The notes beneath the pieces were generated by a model that was not told the DNA's origin, ran no database searches, and worked only from the letters and a program-made list of their open reading frames with translations. The translations under genes were made by a program, and so were the position numbers. Below are positions 1 to 8,871 of a stretch of 64,000 nucleotides of DNA, piece by piece. Every line of letters starts with the position of its first letter. Within the stretch, counting starts at the first letter, position 1. Where the stretch lies: positions 1,798,001 through 1,862,000 of the forward strand of contig JAXLQV010000001.1 in assembly GCA_046331465.1 (NCBI GenBank), in the 5' to 3' direction. This DNA is from UBA5066 sp046331465. Lineage in GTDB: Bacteria; Acidobacteriota; Thermoanaerobaculia; UBA5066.

Positions 1-546
1 CGAGGCGAGGTCCCGGCCGACGGCGTCTGCCATCGCCTCGAAGGAGACGTTCTCGTCGTGCCCCTCCTCCGCCTTCGTCGCGGGGGTGAAGATCGGCTCG
101 GGGAGGCGGGAGGCCTCGGCGAGGCCGGCCGGGAGGGGAACGCCGCAGACGGAGCCCGTCCTGCGGTAGTCCTTCCAGCCGGAGCCGGCGAGGTAGCCGC
201 GCGCGACGCACTCGAACGGCACGACGCGGCACTTCCTCACGAGGACGGAGCGGCCGGCGAGGAGCCCGGCGTGCGTCGCGAGGTCGGGCGGGAAGGCGGA
301 CGCGTCCGTCTCGAGCAGGTGGTTCGGCACGAGCGACTCGAACTTCCGGAACCAGAAGGTCGAGAGCTGCGTGAGGACGGCGCCCTTCCCGGGGATGCCG
401 GGGGAGAGGACGACGTCGAAGGCCGAGATCCGGTCCGTCGCGACGACGAGGAGGCGCTCCCCGAGGTCGTAGACGTCGCGGACCTTGCCGCGGCGCGGTG
501 GCGGGAGGCCGGGCAGGGAGGTCGCGTCGAGGGCGGCGTGCGGCAT
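1..546 (-). CDS. purC: SAICAR synthetase (phosphoribosylaminoimidazole-succinocarboxamide synthase), C-terminus beyond window
   Basis: Cytoplasmic purine-biosynthesis enzyme that joins CAIR and aspartate using ATP to give SAICAR. My translation of the minus strand gives 182 residues with no stop before the window edge, so the C-terminal third is missing. Visible family motifs are GKVRDVYD (residues 20-27), DRISAFDV (38-45), the VVPFECVARGYLAGS stretch and ATKAEEGHDEN near 155. The length and motifs fit the longer (about 300-residue) PurC type. The ATG at 546 lies exactly six bases after a TAGAAT hexamer, so the mRNA is probably leaderless. It is divergent from pepA, whose own -10 lies 12 bases away. 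Confidence 0.95.
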   Translation of the reverse strand, partial: MPHAALDATSLPGLPPPRRGKVRDVYDLGERLLVVATDRISAFDVVLSPGIPGKGAVLTQLSTFWFRKFESLVPNHLLETDASAFPPDLATHAGLLAGRSVLVRKCRVVPFECVARGYLAGSGWKDYRRTGSVCGVPLPAGLAEASRLPEPIFTPATKAEEGHDENVSFEAMADAVGRDLAS

Positions 547-552
547 GCGCGA

Positions 553-558
553 ATTCTA
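553..558 (-). promoter_or_regulatory. -10 element of purC, leaderless
   Basis: TAGAAT on the minus strand, then six bases (TCGCGC), then the purC ATG. Transcription would start at or next to the start codon. No convincing -35 is visible. Confidence 0.6.
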
Positions 559-570
559 TGCGGGCTCGGC

Positions 571-576
571 TAGACT
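571..576 (+). promoter_or_regulatory. -10 element of pepA
   Basis: TAGACT; a start about seven bases downstream would give a leader of about 25 nt carrying the AAGGA Shine-Dalgarno at 596-600. The element is back-to-back with the purC -10, so the two polymerases would compete. Confidence 0.5.
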
Positions 577-607
577 CCCGGGGCCGCAGGACGCTAAGGA
601 GTCACGC

Positions 608-2122
608 TTGAAGCTCGAGATCGTTTCCGTCGAAGGGAAGAAGAAGGGAACCGCCCGGGACGCGGCGGTCGTTTTCGTCGCGAGGCCCGACCGGAAGGAG
701 CCTGCCCGGTTCGAGACGGTTCCCGAGGCGTTCCGCGAGGCCGTCCGCCAGGCCGCGCCCCCGGAGGCCGGCAACGACGGCTCCCTCTACATGCTCCCGC
801 TCGGCGCGGGGGCCCCGGCCCGGCGCCTCTACGTCTTCGGGACGGGGACGGGGGAGGAGATGTCCCCCCGGAAGGCGCGGGGCCTCCTGCGCGCCGCGGT
901 CCGGGCGCTCGAGAAGAACGGCGAGCGATCGGCGCTCCTCGACTTCCCCTTCGCGCTGCAGCGGATGACCGCCGCGGAGGCGCGCGACTTCGTCGCGCGG
1001 AACGTCCTCGTCGCCGGCTACGCGTTCCCCCGCTACCGGAGCGCCGCGCGCGACGCGGCCCGGCTCGGCGAGGTCGCCCTCGCGGGCGAGAGGGGCGTCT
1101 TCGCCGGGGCCTCCGCGAAGGAGCTGAAGGGCGCCGCGTCCGACGCCGCGAAGGTCGCGGAGATGTCGGCCTTCGTCCGCGACCTCGGCAACACGCCCTC
1201 GAACGACATGGTCCCGCGGATGTTCGCGGACGCGGTGAAGGCCGCGGCGAAGCCGCGGGGGGTGAAGGCGACGGTCCTCGGGAAGAAGCAGATCGAGGCC
1301 GAGCGGATGGGCGGCCTCCTCGCCGTCAACCGCGGCGCGGCGGAGGAGCCGCGCTTCGTGATCCTCGAGCACCGCGGGGGGAAGAAGGGCGAGAGGCCCG
1401 TCGTCCTCGTCGGCAAGGGGGTCACCTTCGACTCCGGCGGCATCTCGATCAAGCCCGCCGACCGGATGGGCGACATGAAGTGGGACATGCTCGGCGCCGC
1501 GACGGTCTGCGGGGTGGTCCTCGCCGCGGCGGACCTGGGACTTCCCGTGAACGTCGTCGCCCTGGCGCCGCTCACCGAGAACATGCCCTCGGGCACGGCC
1601 TACAAGCCGGGAGACGTCGTCACGTTCCGGAACGGGAAGACGGCCGAGATCGACAACACCGACGCCGAGGGGCGCGTCATCCTCGGGGACGCCCTCGACT
1701 ACGCGAAGGAGTTCTCGCCCGCGGCGATCGTCGACTTCGCGACGCTCACGGGTGCCGCGGTCGTCGCCCTCGGCCTCGAGGCGTCGATCGTCTTCAGCGA
1801 CCACGACGCCCTCGTGAAGGAGCTCGTCTCCGCGGGCGAGCGGACGGACGAGAGGCTGTGGAGGCTTCCCCTCTGGGACGACTACAGGGAGAACCTCCGC
1901 TCCGACTGGGCCGACTTCAAGAACACCGGCGGGCGCTGGGGCGGCTCGATCAACGGGGCGATCTTCCTCAAGGAGTTCGTCGACCCGAAGACGCCGTGGG
2001 CGCACGTCGACATCGCCCCGAACGCCTACTTCGAGCGCGAGCACGCCGGGTACGCGACGGGCGCGACGTCGATCGGCCTCGCGATGACGCTCCGCTGGCT
2101 GAAGGACCGCGCCTCGAAGTAG
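608..2122 (+). CDS. pepA: Leucyl aminopeptidase (M17 family)
   Basis: Cytosolic two-metal aminopeptidase of 504 residues that removes N-terminal amino acids. The C-terminal catalytic half carries GKGVTFDSGGISIKP (about 271-285) and the M17 signature NTDAEGRVIL (about 350-359), which supply the metal ligands and catalytic Lys/Arg. The N-terminal M17 regulatory domain is also present. I choose the TTG at 608 because AAGGA (596-600) lies seven bases upstream; the longer frame from 485 would run back through purC and lacks family similarity. RecN follows after 4 bp. Some M17 enzymes also bind DNA, which cannot be judged from this sequence. Confidence 0.95.
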   Translation: MKLEIVSVEGKKKGTARDAAVVFVARPDRKEPARFETVPEAFREAVRQAAPPEAGNDGSLYMLPLGAGAPARRLYVFGTGTGEEMSPRKARGLLRAAVRALEKNGERSALLDFPFALQRMTAAEARDFVARNVLVAGYAFPRYRSAARDAARLGEVALAGERGVFAGASAKELKGAASDAAKVAEMSAFVRDLGNTPSNDMVPRMFADAVKAAAKPRGVKATVLGKKQIEAERMGGLLAVNRGAAEEPRFVILEHRGGKKGERPVVLVGKGVTFDSGGISIKPADRMGDMKWDMLGAATVCGVVLAAADLGLPVNVVALAPLTENMPSGTAYKPGDVVTFRNGKTAEIDNTDAEGRVILGDALDYAKEFSPAAIVDFATLTGAAVVALGLEASIVFSDHDALVKELVSAGERTDERLWRLPLWDDYRENLRSDWADFKNTGGRWGGSINGAIFLKEFVDPKTPWAHVDIAPNAYFEREHAGYATGATSIGLAMTLRWLKDRASK

Positions 2123-2126
2123 GGCC

Positions 2127-3899
2127 GTGCTCTCCGCGCTCCGCGTCCGCGACCTGGCCGTCCTCGAGGACGTCGACGTCGCGCTCGACACAGGGCTGAC
2201 CGTCCTGACCGGCGAGACCGGGGCGGGGAAGTCGCTCGTCGTCGACGCCCTCTCGCTCCTCTCGGGCGAGCGCTCCGACGCGACCCTCGTGAGGGGCGGG
2301 GCGGAGAGGCTCGTCGTCGAGGGCTCGTTCGAGACGGACGACGCGGCGGTCGCGGCCGCGCTCGCCGCCGCGGGGCTCCGCGAGGCGGGCGCGCGCGGGC
2401 CCTCGGAGGTCGTCGTGAGGCGCGAGGTCTCCTCGGCCGGGAAGGGACGGCTCTTCATCGACGGCTCGCCGGCGGCCCTCCGGACGCTCGCCGAGGTCGC
2501 GCCGCGCCTCCTCGTCCTCTACGGCCAGGCCGAGGCGCGCGAGCTCCTCGACCCGGCGGCGCCGCGCGAGCTCCTCGACCGATTCGCCGCCCTCGCCGAA
2601 GCGGCCGCCGACGTCGAGCGGCTCCACGGGGAATACCGCGCGAGGGAGGCGGACCGTGAGCGGATCGCCGCGCTCGGAAAGGACGGCCCGGCGCGGCTCG
2701 AGGTCCTCGAGTTCCGGATCGCGGAGATCGACAGGGCCGCGCCGGCCGCGGGCGAGGAGGAGTCGCTCGGGCGGGAGAAGGCGGCGCTCTCGACCGTCGA
2801 GAAGAGGGGGCGCCTCCTCGCCGACGCCGTCTCGGCGCTCGAGTCGGACGAGGCCGGCGCGCTCCCGGCGCTGACGGCCCTCCGTCGGACGCTCGTCGCG
2901 CTCGCGGAGGTCGACCCGTCCGCGGGCGAGAGGGTCGCGGCGGTGGACGACCTGGTCGAGCGCGTCTCGGACCTCGCCGCGTCGACGTCGCGCGACCTCG
3001 AGAGGCTCGAGGCCGATCCCGCGCGCCTGGCCGAGGTCGTCGAGAGGCTCGACCTCCTCGCGAAGCTGAAGCGCAAGTACGGCGGCTCGCTGGAGGAGGT
3101 CCTCGCGTACCGCGAGGCGGCCGGGCGCGAGCGCGACGAGCTCGCGGACCTCGAGGGGGCGCTCCGCAAGGCGGAGAAGGCCTCGGGCGAGGCCTTCTCC
3201 GCCTATCGCGCCGCGGCGCTCGATCTCTCGGCCGCGCGGGCGGCGGCCGCGCCGCGCCTCGGCAAGGCCGTCGAGAAGCAGCTCGCCGACCTCGCGTTCC
3301 TCTCGTCGTCGTTCCGCGTCGAGGTCGCCCGAAGGGGCGCGCCCGACAGCCCGCTGCTCGCCGGCGAGGAACGTGTCGCCTTCGGCCCGCACGGGATCGA
3401 CGTCGTCTCGCTCTCCTTCGCTCCGAACCCGGGCGAGCCTCCCCGGCCGCTGGCGAAGATCGCCTCGGGAGGCGAGCTCTCGCGCGTGCAGCTCGCGGTC
3501 GCGGCGGCGCTCGCGGAGGCCGAGGCGGCGCGCGAGGGGAAGCGGGGTAGCCGACGCGGAGGGCCCGTGAGGACGTTCGTCTTCGACGAGGTCGACGCGG
3601 GCGTCTCCGGCGCGACCGCGGAGGCCGTCGGGCGGAAGCTCCGCGCCCTCGCGGCGCGCGAGCAGGTCCTCGTGGTGACGCATCTCCCGCAGGTCGCGGC
3701 CGCCGGGGAGCGCCACCTCTCGGTGAAGAAGGTCGTCGCGGACGGCAGGACGCGGACCGTCGTCACGGACCTCGACGAGAAGGGGCGCGTCGAGGCGATC
3801 GCCGCTCTCCTCGCGGGCGCCTCGGTGACCGACGCGGCGAAGAAGCAGGCGCGGCAGCTCCTCGCGGCCGCTGCCGAGATTCCGCGTCCCCGCGGCTGA
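2127..3899 (+). CDS. recN: DNA repair protein RecN
   Basis: SMC-like ATPase of 590 residues acting in double-strand-break repair. The N-terminal head has Walker A GETGAGKS (about 29-36). Two long Ala/Glu/Arg-rich coiled-coil arms follow (about 150-370). The C-terminal head has ABC signature ASGGELSRVQLA (about 445-456) and Walker B FVFDEVDAGVSG (about 483-494), then VTHLPQVAA. Order and length are those of RecN. It starts with GTG four bases after pepA with no clear ribosome-binding site, suggesting coupled translation from pepA. Confidence 0.97.
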   Translation: MLSALRVRDLAVLEDVDVALDTGLTVLTGETGAGKSLVVDALSLLSGERSDATLVRGGAERLVVEGSFETDDAAVAAALAAAGLREAGARGPSEVVVRREVSSAGKGRLFIDGSPAALRTLAEVAPRLLVLYGQAEARELLDPAAPRELLDRFAALAEAAADVERLHGEYRAREADRERIAALGKDGPARLEVLEFRIAEIDRAAPAAGEEESLGREKAALSTVEKRGRLLADAVSALESDEAGALPALTALRRTLVALAEVDPSAGERVAAVDDLVERVSDLAASTSRDLERLEADPARLAEVVERLDLLAKLKRKYGGSLEEVLAYREAAGRERDELADLEGALRKAEKASGEAFSAYRAAALDLSAARAAAAPRLGKAVEKQLADLAFLSSSFRVEVARRGAPDSPLLAGEERVAFGPHGIDVVSLSFAPNPGEPPRPLAKIASGGELSRVQLAVAAALAEAEAAREGKRGSRRGGPVRTFVFDEVDAGVSGATAEAVGRKLRALAAREQVLVVTHLPQVAAAGERHLSVKKVVADGRTRTVVTDLDEKGRVEAIAALLAGASVTDAAKKQARQLLAAAAEIPRPRG

Positions 3900-4096
3900 C
3901 ACAACTCCTTCCCGAGTTCAAGCGAGATCGGCTTTTCAAGAAGCATGCCGACGGCTTTCGCCGCGCCGCAACGTGTGCACGCGGTGCTCATCGGTATGAA
4001 GACAGAGTGAAGGATTCCAATGGAGCTGAGGAAAACCCTGTGCGTTGCTCCGGGCCCGCGCGCGAAACCCCTTGCCGCTCCCGCCTTCCGACCACC

Positions 4097-4137
4097 GTGC
4101 ACAGGTTTCGGTGCACGTTCTCCCGTTCTGGTAGAGT
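4097..4137 (+). promoter_or_regulatory. Promoter with flanking GTGCAC repeat, upstream of the gamma-carbonic-anhydrase gene
   Basis: TAGAGT at 4132-4137 is a -10 candidate. GTGCAC, itself a palindrome, occurs at 4097-4102 and 4111-4116, the second over the expected -35 position; a third copy is at 3975-3980. The layout resembles a repressor operator, but the regulator is unknown. Confidence 0.35.
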
Positions 4138-4157
4138 CGCCGGCCGATGAGGGAAAG

Positions 4158-4715
4158 ATGATCATCCGGCCCTACCGAGGAGCCGCTCCCGTGATCGGCG
4201 AGAGGGTCTTTCTCGCCGAAACCGCCGCCGTCGTCGGCGACGTCGTCCTTGCGGACGACGTGTCGATCTGGTACGGCTCGGTCGTGCGCGGCGACTGCTG
4301 CTCGATCCGGATCGGGGCCCGGACGAACGTCCAGGACAACTCCACCCTCCACGTCACGAAGGACGTCGGGCCGCTCCTCCTCGAGGAGGAGGTGACGCTC
4401 GGCCACAACTGCGTCGTCCACGCCTGCACGATCCGGCGCGGCGCGCTGATCGGCATGAACGCGACCGTCCTCGACAACGCGGAGATCGGCGAGAAGGCGC
4501 TCGTCGCCGCCGGCTCGCTCGTCGTCGGCGGGACGGTCGTCCCGCCGCGGACGCTCTGGGCCGGGAGCCCGGCGCGGTTCCGGCGCGACCTGACGCCGGC
4601 GGAGGTCGAGGGCCTCGACGCCTACTGGAAGAACTACCTCGAGTACAAGGAGGAGTACCTCCGACAGGACGCGCGGCGCGGGCGGGGGCTCCCCGTCCCG
4701 GTGCCCGTCCTCTGA
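4158..4715 (+). CDS. Gamma-carbonic-anhydrase-like hexapeptide-repeat protein (YrdA/PaaY type)
   Basis: Left-handed beta-helix protein of 185 residues. Repeated hexapeptide turns run through VVGDVVLADDVSIW, DNSTLHV, GHNCVVHACTI and GMNATVLD. The His residues in STLHV and GHNCVVHACT match the trimer-interface zinc ligands of gamma-class carbonic anhydrases; many family members have no proven anhydrase activity. I start at the ATG at 4158, which follows GAGGGAAAG, because the upstream 46 codons in frame resemble non-coding sequence and would run through the promoter. HisS follows 16 bp downstream. Confidence 0.85.
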   Translation: MIIRPYRGAAPVIGERVFLAETAAVVGDVVLADDVSIWYGSVVRGDCCSIRIGARTNVQDNSTLHVTKDVGPLLLEEEVTLGHNCVVHACTIRRGALIGMNATVLDNAEIGEKALVAAGSLVVGGTVVPPRTLWAGSPARFRRDLTPAEVEGLDAYWKNYLEYKEEYLRQDARRGRGLPVPVPVL

Positions 4716-4731
4716 CGAAAGGTCGCCCCCG

Positions 4732-5991
4732 ATGATCACGAGCGTGAAGGGAATGCGGGACCTGCTCCCGCCCGAAACGCGTGTCTGGAACCGCCTCGAG
4801 GAGACGACGCGCGCCGTCTTCTCGCTCTACGGCTACGACGAGATCCGCACGCCGTCGCTCGAGCCGACGGAGCTGTTCGTGCGCAGCGTCGGAGAGGCGT
4901 CGGACATCGTCCACAAGGAGATGTACACGTTCACCGACCGCGGAGGCCGCGAGGTCTCGCTCCGGCCGGAGAACACCGCGGGCGTGGCGCGCGCGTTCAT
5001 CGAGCACGGGATGCCGCAGGCCGGCGGAGTGAAGAAGCTCTACTACGTCGGGCCGCAGTACCGCTACGAGCGCCCGCAGAAGGGGCGCTACCGCGAGTTC
5101 CGCCAGATCGGCGCCGAGGTCCTCGGCGCGGCGGACCCGGCGACGGACGCCGAGCTCCTCGTCATGCTCTTCGACCTCTTCACGCGGCTCGGCTTCACGG
5201 GGCTCTCCGTGTCGCTCAACAGCGTCGGGAGCGAGGAGTCCCGCCCGGCCTACGTGGAGGCTCTCCGCGCGTACCTCTCCGCGCACGAGGAGAAGATGGG
5301 GGAGGACGACCGGCGGCGGCTGCGGGACAACCCCCTCCGCGTCCTCGACACGAAGGACCGTTCCCTCGCGGAGCTCCTCGCGGGCGCCCCGCGCGTCCTC
5401 GACCACCTCGACCCGGCGTCGAAGGCGCACCACGAGGAGCTCCTCGCGCTCCTCGACGCGTCCGGCATCCCCTACCGGGTCGAGCCGAGGCTCGTCCGCG
5501 GTCTCGACTACTACACGCGGACCGTCTTCGAGGTGACCGCGCAGGGGCTCGGCGCGCAGGACGCGCTCCTCGGCGGGGGCCGCTACGACCGCCTCGTCTC
5601 GGACCTCGGCGGGCCGAGGACCCCGGGCATCGGCTTCGCCATCGGCGAGGACCGGCTCGTCGACGTCCTCCCGGAAGCGTTCCGCCGCGCCGCGATCGAG
5701 GGGTTCGCCCCGGTCGCCCTGGTCGCCATCGAGCCGTCGGACCGGGCCGCCGCGCTCGCGCTCGCCGCGGACCTCCGCCGCGCGGGCGTCGCCGTCGACC
5801 TCGACCCGGCCGGGAAGGGGCCCGGCGCCGGCCTGAAGAGCGCGTCGAAGAGAGGCTGCCGGACCGCGATCCTCCTCGGGCAGAAGGAGCGCGAGTCGGG
5901 CGTCGCCGTCGTGAAGGACCTCGTCGAGAGGTCGCAGCGGGAGGTCGCGCTCGCCGACCTTCCGCGAATCCTGAAGGGAGAGACCCCGTGA
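4732..5991 (+). CDS. hisS: Histidyl-tRNA synthetase
   Basis: Class II aminoacyl-tRNA synthetase of 419 residues that charges tRNA-His. The N-terminus GMRDLLPPE, motif 2 region (YRYERPQKGRYREFRQIGAE, about 110-130), the histidine-binding LVRGLDYYTRTVFEV (about 252-266) and motif 3 GIGFAIGEDR (about 300) are all present, followed by the small anticodon-binding domain. An AAAGG ribosome-binding site precedes the ATG. The stop overlaps the aspS start by four bases (GTGA), so the two synthetases are translationally coupled. Confidence 0.97.
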   Translation: MITSVKGMRDLLPPETRVWNRLEETTRAVFSLYGYDEIRTPSLEPTELFVRSVGEASDIVHKEMYTFTDRGGREVSLRPENTAGVARAFIEHGMPQAGGVKKLYYVGPQYRYERPQKGRYREFRQIGAEVLGAADPATDAELLVMLFDLFTRLGFTGLSVSLNSVGSEESRPAYVEALRAYLSAHEEKMGEDDRRRLRDNPLRVLDTKDRSLAELLAGAPRVLDHLDPASKAHHEELLALLDASGIPYRVEPRLVRGLDYYTRTVFEVTAQGLGAQDALLGGGRYDRLVSDLGGPRTPGIGFAIGEDRLVDVLPEAFRRAAIEGFAPVALVAIEPSDRAAALALAADLRRAGVAVDLDPAGKGPGAGLKSASKRGCRTAILLGQKERESGVAVVKDLVERSQREVALADLPRILKGETP

Positions 5992-7769
5992 CCGCATCCG
6001 CCTCCCGTGTCCCTGCAGGCTCGCTCCGGCGCGAGGACGCCGGAAAGGTCGTCCTCGTGAAGGGCTGGGTCCACCGCCGCCGCGACCACGGCGAGCTCGT
6101 CTTCGCCGACCTGCGCGACCGGTCGGGGCTCCTGCAGGTCGTGTTCGACGCGCAGTTCCTCCCGTCGCCGGACGTCCTCGCCCGCGCCAAGGAGCTCCGG
6201 AGCGAGTTCGTCCTCGCCGTGACCGGCGAGATCGTCCTCAGGGACGCCTCGGCCCGAAACGCGGAGATGCCGACCGGGGAGGTCGAGCTCCGCGCCACGG
6301 CGCTCGAGGTGCTGAACCGCGCCGAGACGCCGCCGTTCTTCATCGAGGACGGCGTGAAGGCCTCGGAGGACCTCCGGCTGAAGTACCGCTACCTCGACCT
6401 GCGGCGGCCCGAGATGACCTCGAACCTCGTGAGGAGGAGCGACGTGACGTTCCGGGTCCGGCAGGTCCTCCACGAGGAGGGGTTCCTCGAGGTGGAGACG
6501 CCGATCCTGACGAAGTCGACGCCGGAGGGGGCGCGCGACTTCCTCGTCCCGTCGCGGGTCCACCCGGGCGAGTTCTACGCGCTGCCCCAGTCGCCCCAGC
6601 TCTTCAAGCAGCTCCTGATGGTCTCGGGCGTCGAGCGCTACTACCAGATCGCCCGCTGCTTCCGCGACGAGGACCTCCGCGCGGACCGCCAGCCCGAGTT
6701 CACCCAGATCGACCTCGAGCTCTCGTTTCCCGACGAGGAGACGGTCTTCGCGCTCATCGAGAAGATCTTCGCGGCCGTCTTCCCGGCCTACGGGATCCCG
6801 TGCCCGGCGCGCTTCCCGCGGATGACCTACGCCGAGGCGATGGAGCGTTACGGGATCGACCGTCCCGACACGCGCTTCGGCCTCGAGCTCGGGACCCTCG
6901 ACGTTTCGGGATCGCCCTCCGAGATCCTCCGCTCGGCGGAGAAGGTGAAGGGGATCGCGGTTCCCGGCGGCGCCGCGTTCGCGAGGAAGCGCCTCGACGA
7001 CCTCGAGGTCGCGGCGAAGCAGCTCGGGGCCTCCGGCCTCGTCTGGGTGAAGCTCCAGGCCGATCTCCCGGGAGGCTGGAACTCGAACGCGAAGAAGCTC
7101 CTCGACGACGCGACGGTCGCTGCGGCCCGGGAGGCGCTCTCCGCGAAGGACGGCGACCTCCTCCTCGTCGTCGCGGGGAAGACGTCGACGGTGAACGACG
7201 TCCTCGGGACGCTCCGGGTCCGCCTGGCGCGCGAGGAGAAGCTCGTCCCCGAGGGGCGGTACGACTTCCTCTGGGTGACCGACTTCCCGCTCCTCGAGTG
7301 GCACCCCGAGGACGCGCGCTGGTACGCGATGCACCACCCGTTCACGTCTCCGCGGCCGGAGGACCTGCCGCTCCTGGACACCGACCCGGGAAAGGTCCAC
7401 GCGCGGGCGTACGACGTCGTCCTGAACGGGATGGAGCTCGGCGGGGGGTCGATCCGGATCCACCAGCCGGAGGTCCAGTCGAAGGTCTTCGCGACGATCG
7501 GCATCGGGCCCGAGGAGGCGAAGGCGAAGTTCGGCTTCCTCCTCGACGCGTTCCGGTTCGGCGCTCCGCCCCACGGCGGGCTCGCGCTCGGCCTCGACCG
7601 GATGCTCATGATCCTGACGCGCTCGACGTCGATCCGCGACGTCATCGCCTTCCCGAAGACGGCCTCCGGCAGCTGCCTCATGACGGAGTCGCCCGGCCCG
7701 GTCTCGGACGCGCAGCTCGTCGAGCTCGGGATCCGGCGCGCCTCGGATGTCGTCCCGAAGGCGACCTGA
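5988..7769 (+). CDS. aspS: Aspartyl-tRNA synthetase, bacterial type
   Basis: Class II synthetase of 593 residues. N-terminal OB anticodon-binding domain (VKGWVHRRRDHGELVFADLRD, about 24-44 in pieces), motif 2 region with FRDEDLRADRQPEFTQID (about 223-240), the bacterial GAD insertion (about 290-420) and motif 3 GGLALGLDRMLM (about 531-542) are visible. It charges tRNA-Asp; whether it also misacylates tRNA-Asn cannot be told here. GTG start at 5988 overlaps the hisS stop. The 3' end overlaps aroB by 23 bp. Confidence 0.97.
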   Translation: MTASASRVPAGSLRREDAGKVVLVKGWVHRRRDHGELVFADLRDRSGLLQVVFDAQFLPSPDVLARAKELRSEFVLAVTGEIVLRDASARNAEMPTGEVELRATALEVLNRAETPPFFIEDGVKASEDLRLKYRYLDLRRPEMTSNLVRRSDVTFRVRQVLHEEGFLEVETPILTKSTPEGARDFLVPSRVHPGEFYALPQSPQLFKQLLMVSGVERYYQIARCFRDEDLRADRQPEFTQIDLELSFPDEETVFALIEKIFAAVFPAYGIPCPARFPRMTYAEAMERYGIDRPDTRFGLELGTLDVSGSPSEILRSAEKVKGIAVPGGAAFARKRLDDLEVAAKQLGASGLVWVKLQADLPGGWNSNAKKLLDDATVAAAREALSAKDGDLLLVVAGKTSTVNDVLGTLRVRLAREEKLVPEGRYDFLWVTDFPLLEWHPEDARWYAMHHPFTSPRPEDLPLLDTDPGKVHARAYDVVLNGMELGGGSIRIHQPEVQSKVFATIGIGPEEAKAKFGFLLDAFRFGAPPHGGLALGLDRMLMILTRSTSIRDVIAFPKTASGSCLMTESPGPVSDAQLVELGIRRASDVVPKAT

Positions 7770-8862
7770 CGCGCCCGGCCTCCGCTCGTTCCGCTTCACG
7801 GCGGCGGGCGCGGGGTGCGAGGTTTCGGTCGGCGAGGGAGCCCTGCGGCTCCTCGCCGGCGCCCTGCCGCGGATCGCGCCGGGGCGCTGGTTCGTCGTCT
7901 CCTCGGCGCCGGTCCTCGCGTTCCAGGGAGGGCTCCTGCGGGAGGCGCTCGCGAGGGCGGCCTCCGTCGATCCGGAGCCGGTCCTCGTCCCGGACGGGGA
8001 GGCCGCGAAGACCTGGGCGTCCCTCGGGAAGCTCCTCTCGGAGCTCGCCCGCCGCGGGCTGACGCGCGACGGCGGCGTCGTCGCCTTCGGCGGCGGGACG
8101 GTCGGCGACGTCGCGGGGCTCGCCGCCTCGCTCGTCCTGCGCGGCGTGCCGGTCGTCCAGGTGCCGACGACCCTCCTCGCCGCCTCCGACAGCGCGCTCG
8201 GGGGAAAGACGGCGGTCAACCTCGCCTCGGGGAAGAACCTCGCCGGGACGTTCCACCACCCGAGGCTCGTCTGCGTCGACACGCGGCTCCTGGCGTCGCT
8301 CTCGGACCGCGACCACCGCTCCGGGCTCGCCGAGGTCGTCAAGAGCGCGCTCCTGTCGGCCCCGTTCTGGAAGCGCCTGCCGGCGCTCGCCGCCCCTCTC
8401 GCGTCCCGCGACCCGGGCGCCCTCTCGGATGCGATCCACGCCTCGCTCCGGATGAAGGCGGGGGTCGTCTCGGCCGACCCGGACGAGGCGCGCGGGCTGC
8501 GGCATGCCCTGAACCTCGGCCACACCGTCGCCCACGCCCTGGAAGGGGCGTCGGGCTACCGGCTCCGGCACGGGGAGGCGGTGGCGTGGGGACTCCTCGC
8601 CGCGCTCCGCCTCTCGGCCGCCCGCGGGCTCTTCCCGGAGCGCGCGGCGGAGCGGGCCGGACGGCTCGTGGAGGAGCTCCTGGTGCCCCCGCTCCTCTCC
8701 CCGAAGGTCTGCCGGACCTGGCCGTCGCACCTCGGCTCCGACAAGAAGAGGGACCGCCACGGGCTTCGCGAGGTCCTCCTCGCCGGACCCGGGGCTCCGC
8801 GCCTCGAGCGGGTGACGGCGGAAGAGATCGCCGGGAGCCTTCCGGGCGAGGCGGGCGGCTAG
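7747..8862 (+). CDS. aroB: 3-dehydroquinate synthase
   Basis: Second step of the shikimate pathway: DAHP to 3-dehydroquinate, NAD- and zinc-dependent, cytosolic. The 371-residue protein shows the nucleotide-binding GGGTVGDVAGLAAS (about 115-128), VPTTLLAASDSALGGKTAVN (about 138-157), the zinc Glu in SGLAEVVKSA (about 195) and zinc His in LNLGHTVAHALE (about 256). The start at 7747 lies inside aspS, giving a 23-bp overlap. The stop TAG is itself the first half of the -10 hexamer of the next gene. Confidence 0.95.
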   Translation: MSSRRRPDAPGLRSFRFTAAGAGCEVSVGEGALRLLAGALPRIAPGRWFVVSSAPVLAFQGGLLREALARAASVDPEPVLVPDGEAAKTWASLGKLLSELARRGLTRDGGVVAFGGGTVGDVAGLAASLVLRGVPVVQVPTTLLAASDSALGGKTAVNLASGKNLAGTFHHPRLVCVDTRLLASLSDRDHRSGLAEVVKSALLSAPFWKRLPALAAPLASRDPGALSDAIHASLRMKAGVVSADPDEARGLRHALNLGHTVAHALEGASGYRLRHGEAVAWGLLAALRLSAARGLFPERAAERAGRLVEELLVPPLLSPKVCRTWPSHLGSDKKRDRHGLREVLLAGPGAPRLERVTAEEIAGSLPGEAGG

Positions 8863-8865
8863 AAT
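8860..8865 (+). promoter_or_regulatory. -10 element of the HD-GYP gene, leaderless, overlapping the aroB stop codon
   Basis: TAGAAT then six bases (CCCCGG) then the GTG start at 8872. The TAG of the hexamer is the aroB stop codon. Confidence 0.55.
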
Positions 8866-8871
8866 CCCCGG

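Noticed and set aside
485..607. N-terminal extension of pepA to an upstream ATG
   Set aside because: It overlaps the start of the divergent purC and the pepA promoter; TTG at 608 has a proper Shine-Dalgarno.
3908..4165. Minus-strand frame with a CTRCG motif between recN and the carbonic-anhydrase-like gene
   Set aside because: Single CxxC motif, no start with a ribosome-binding site, and it continues antisense into recN; no support as a gene.
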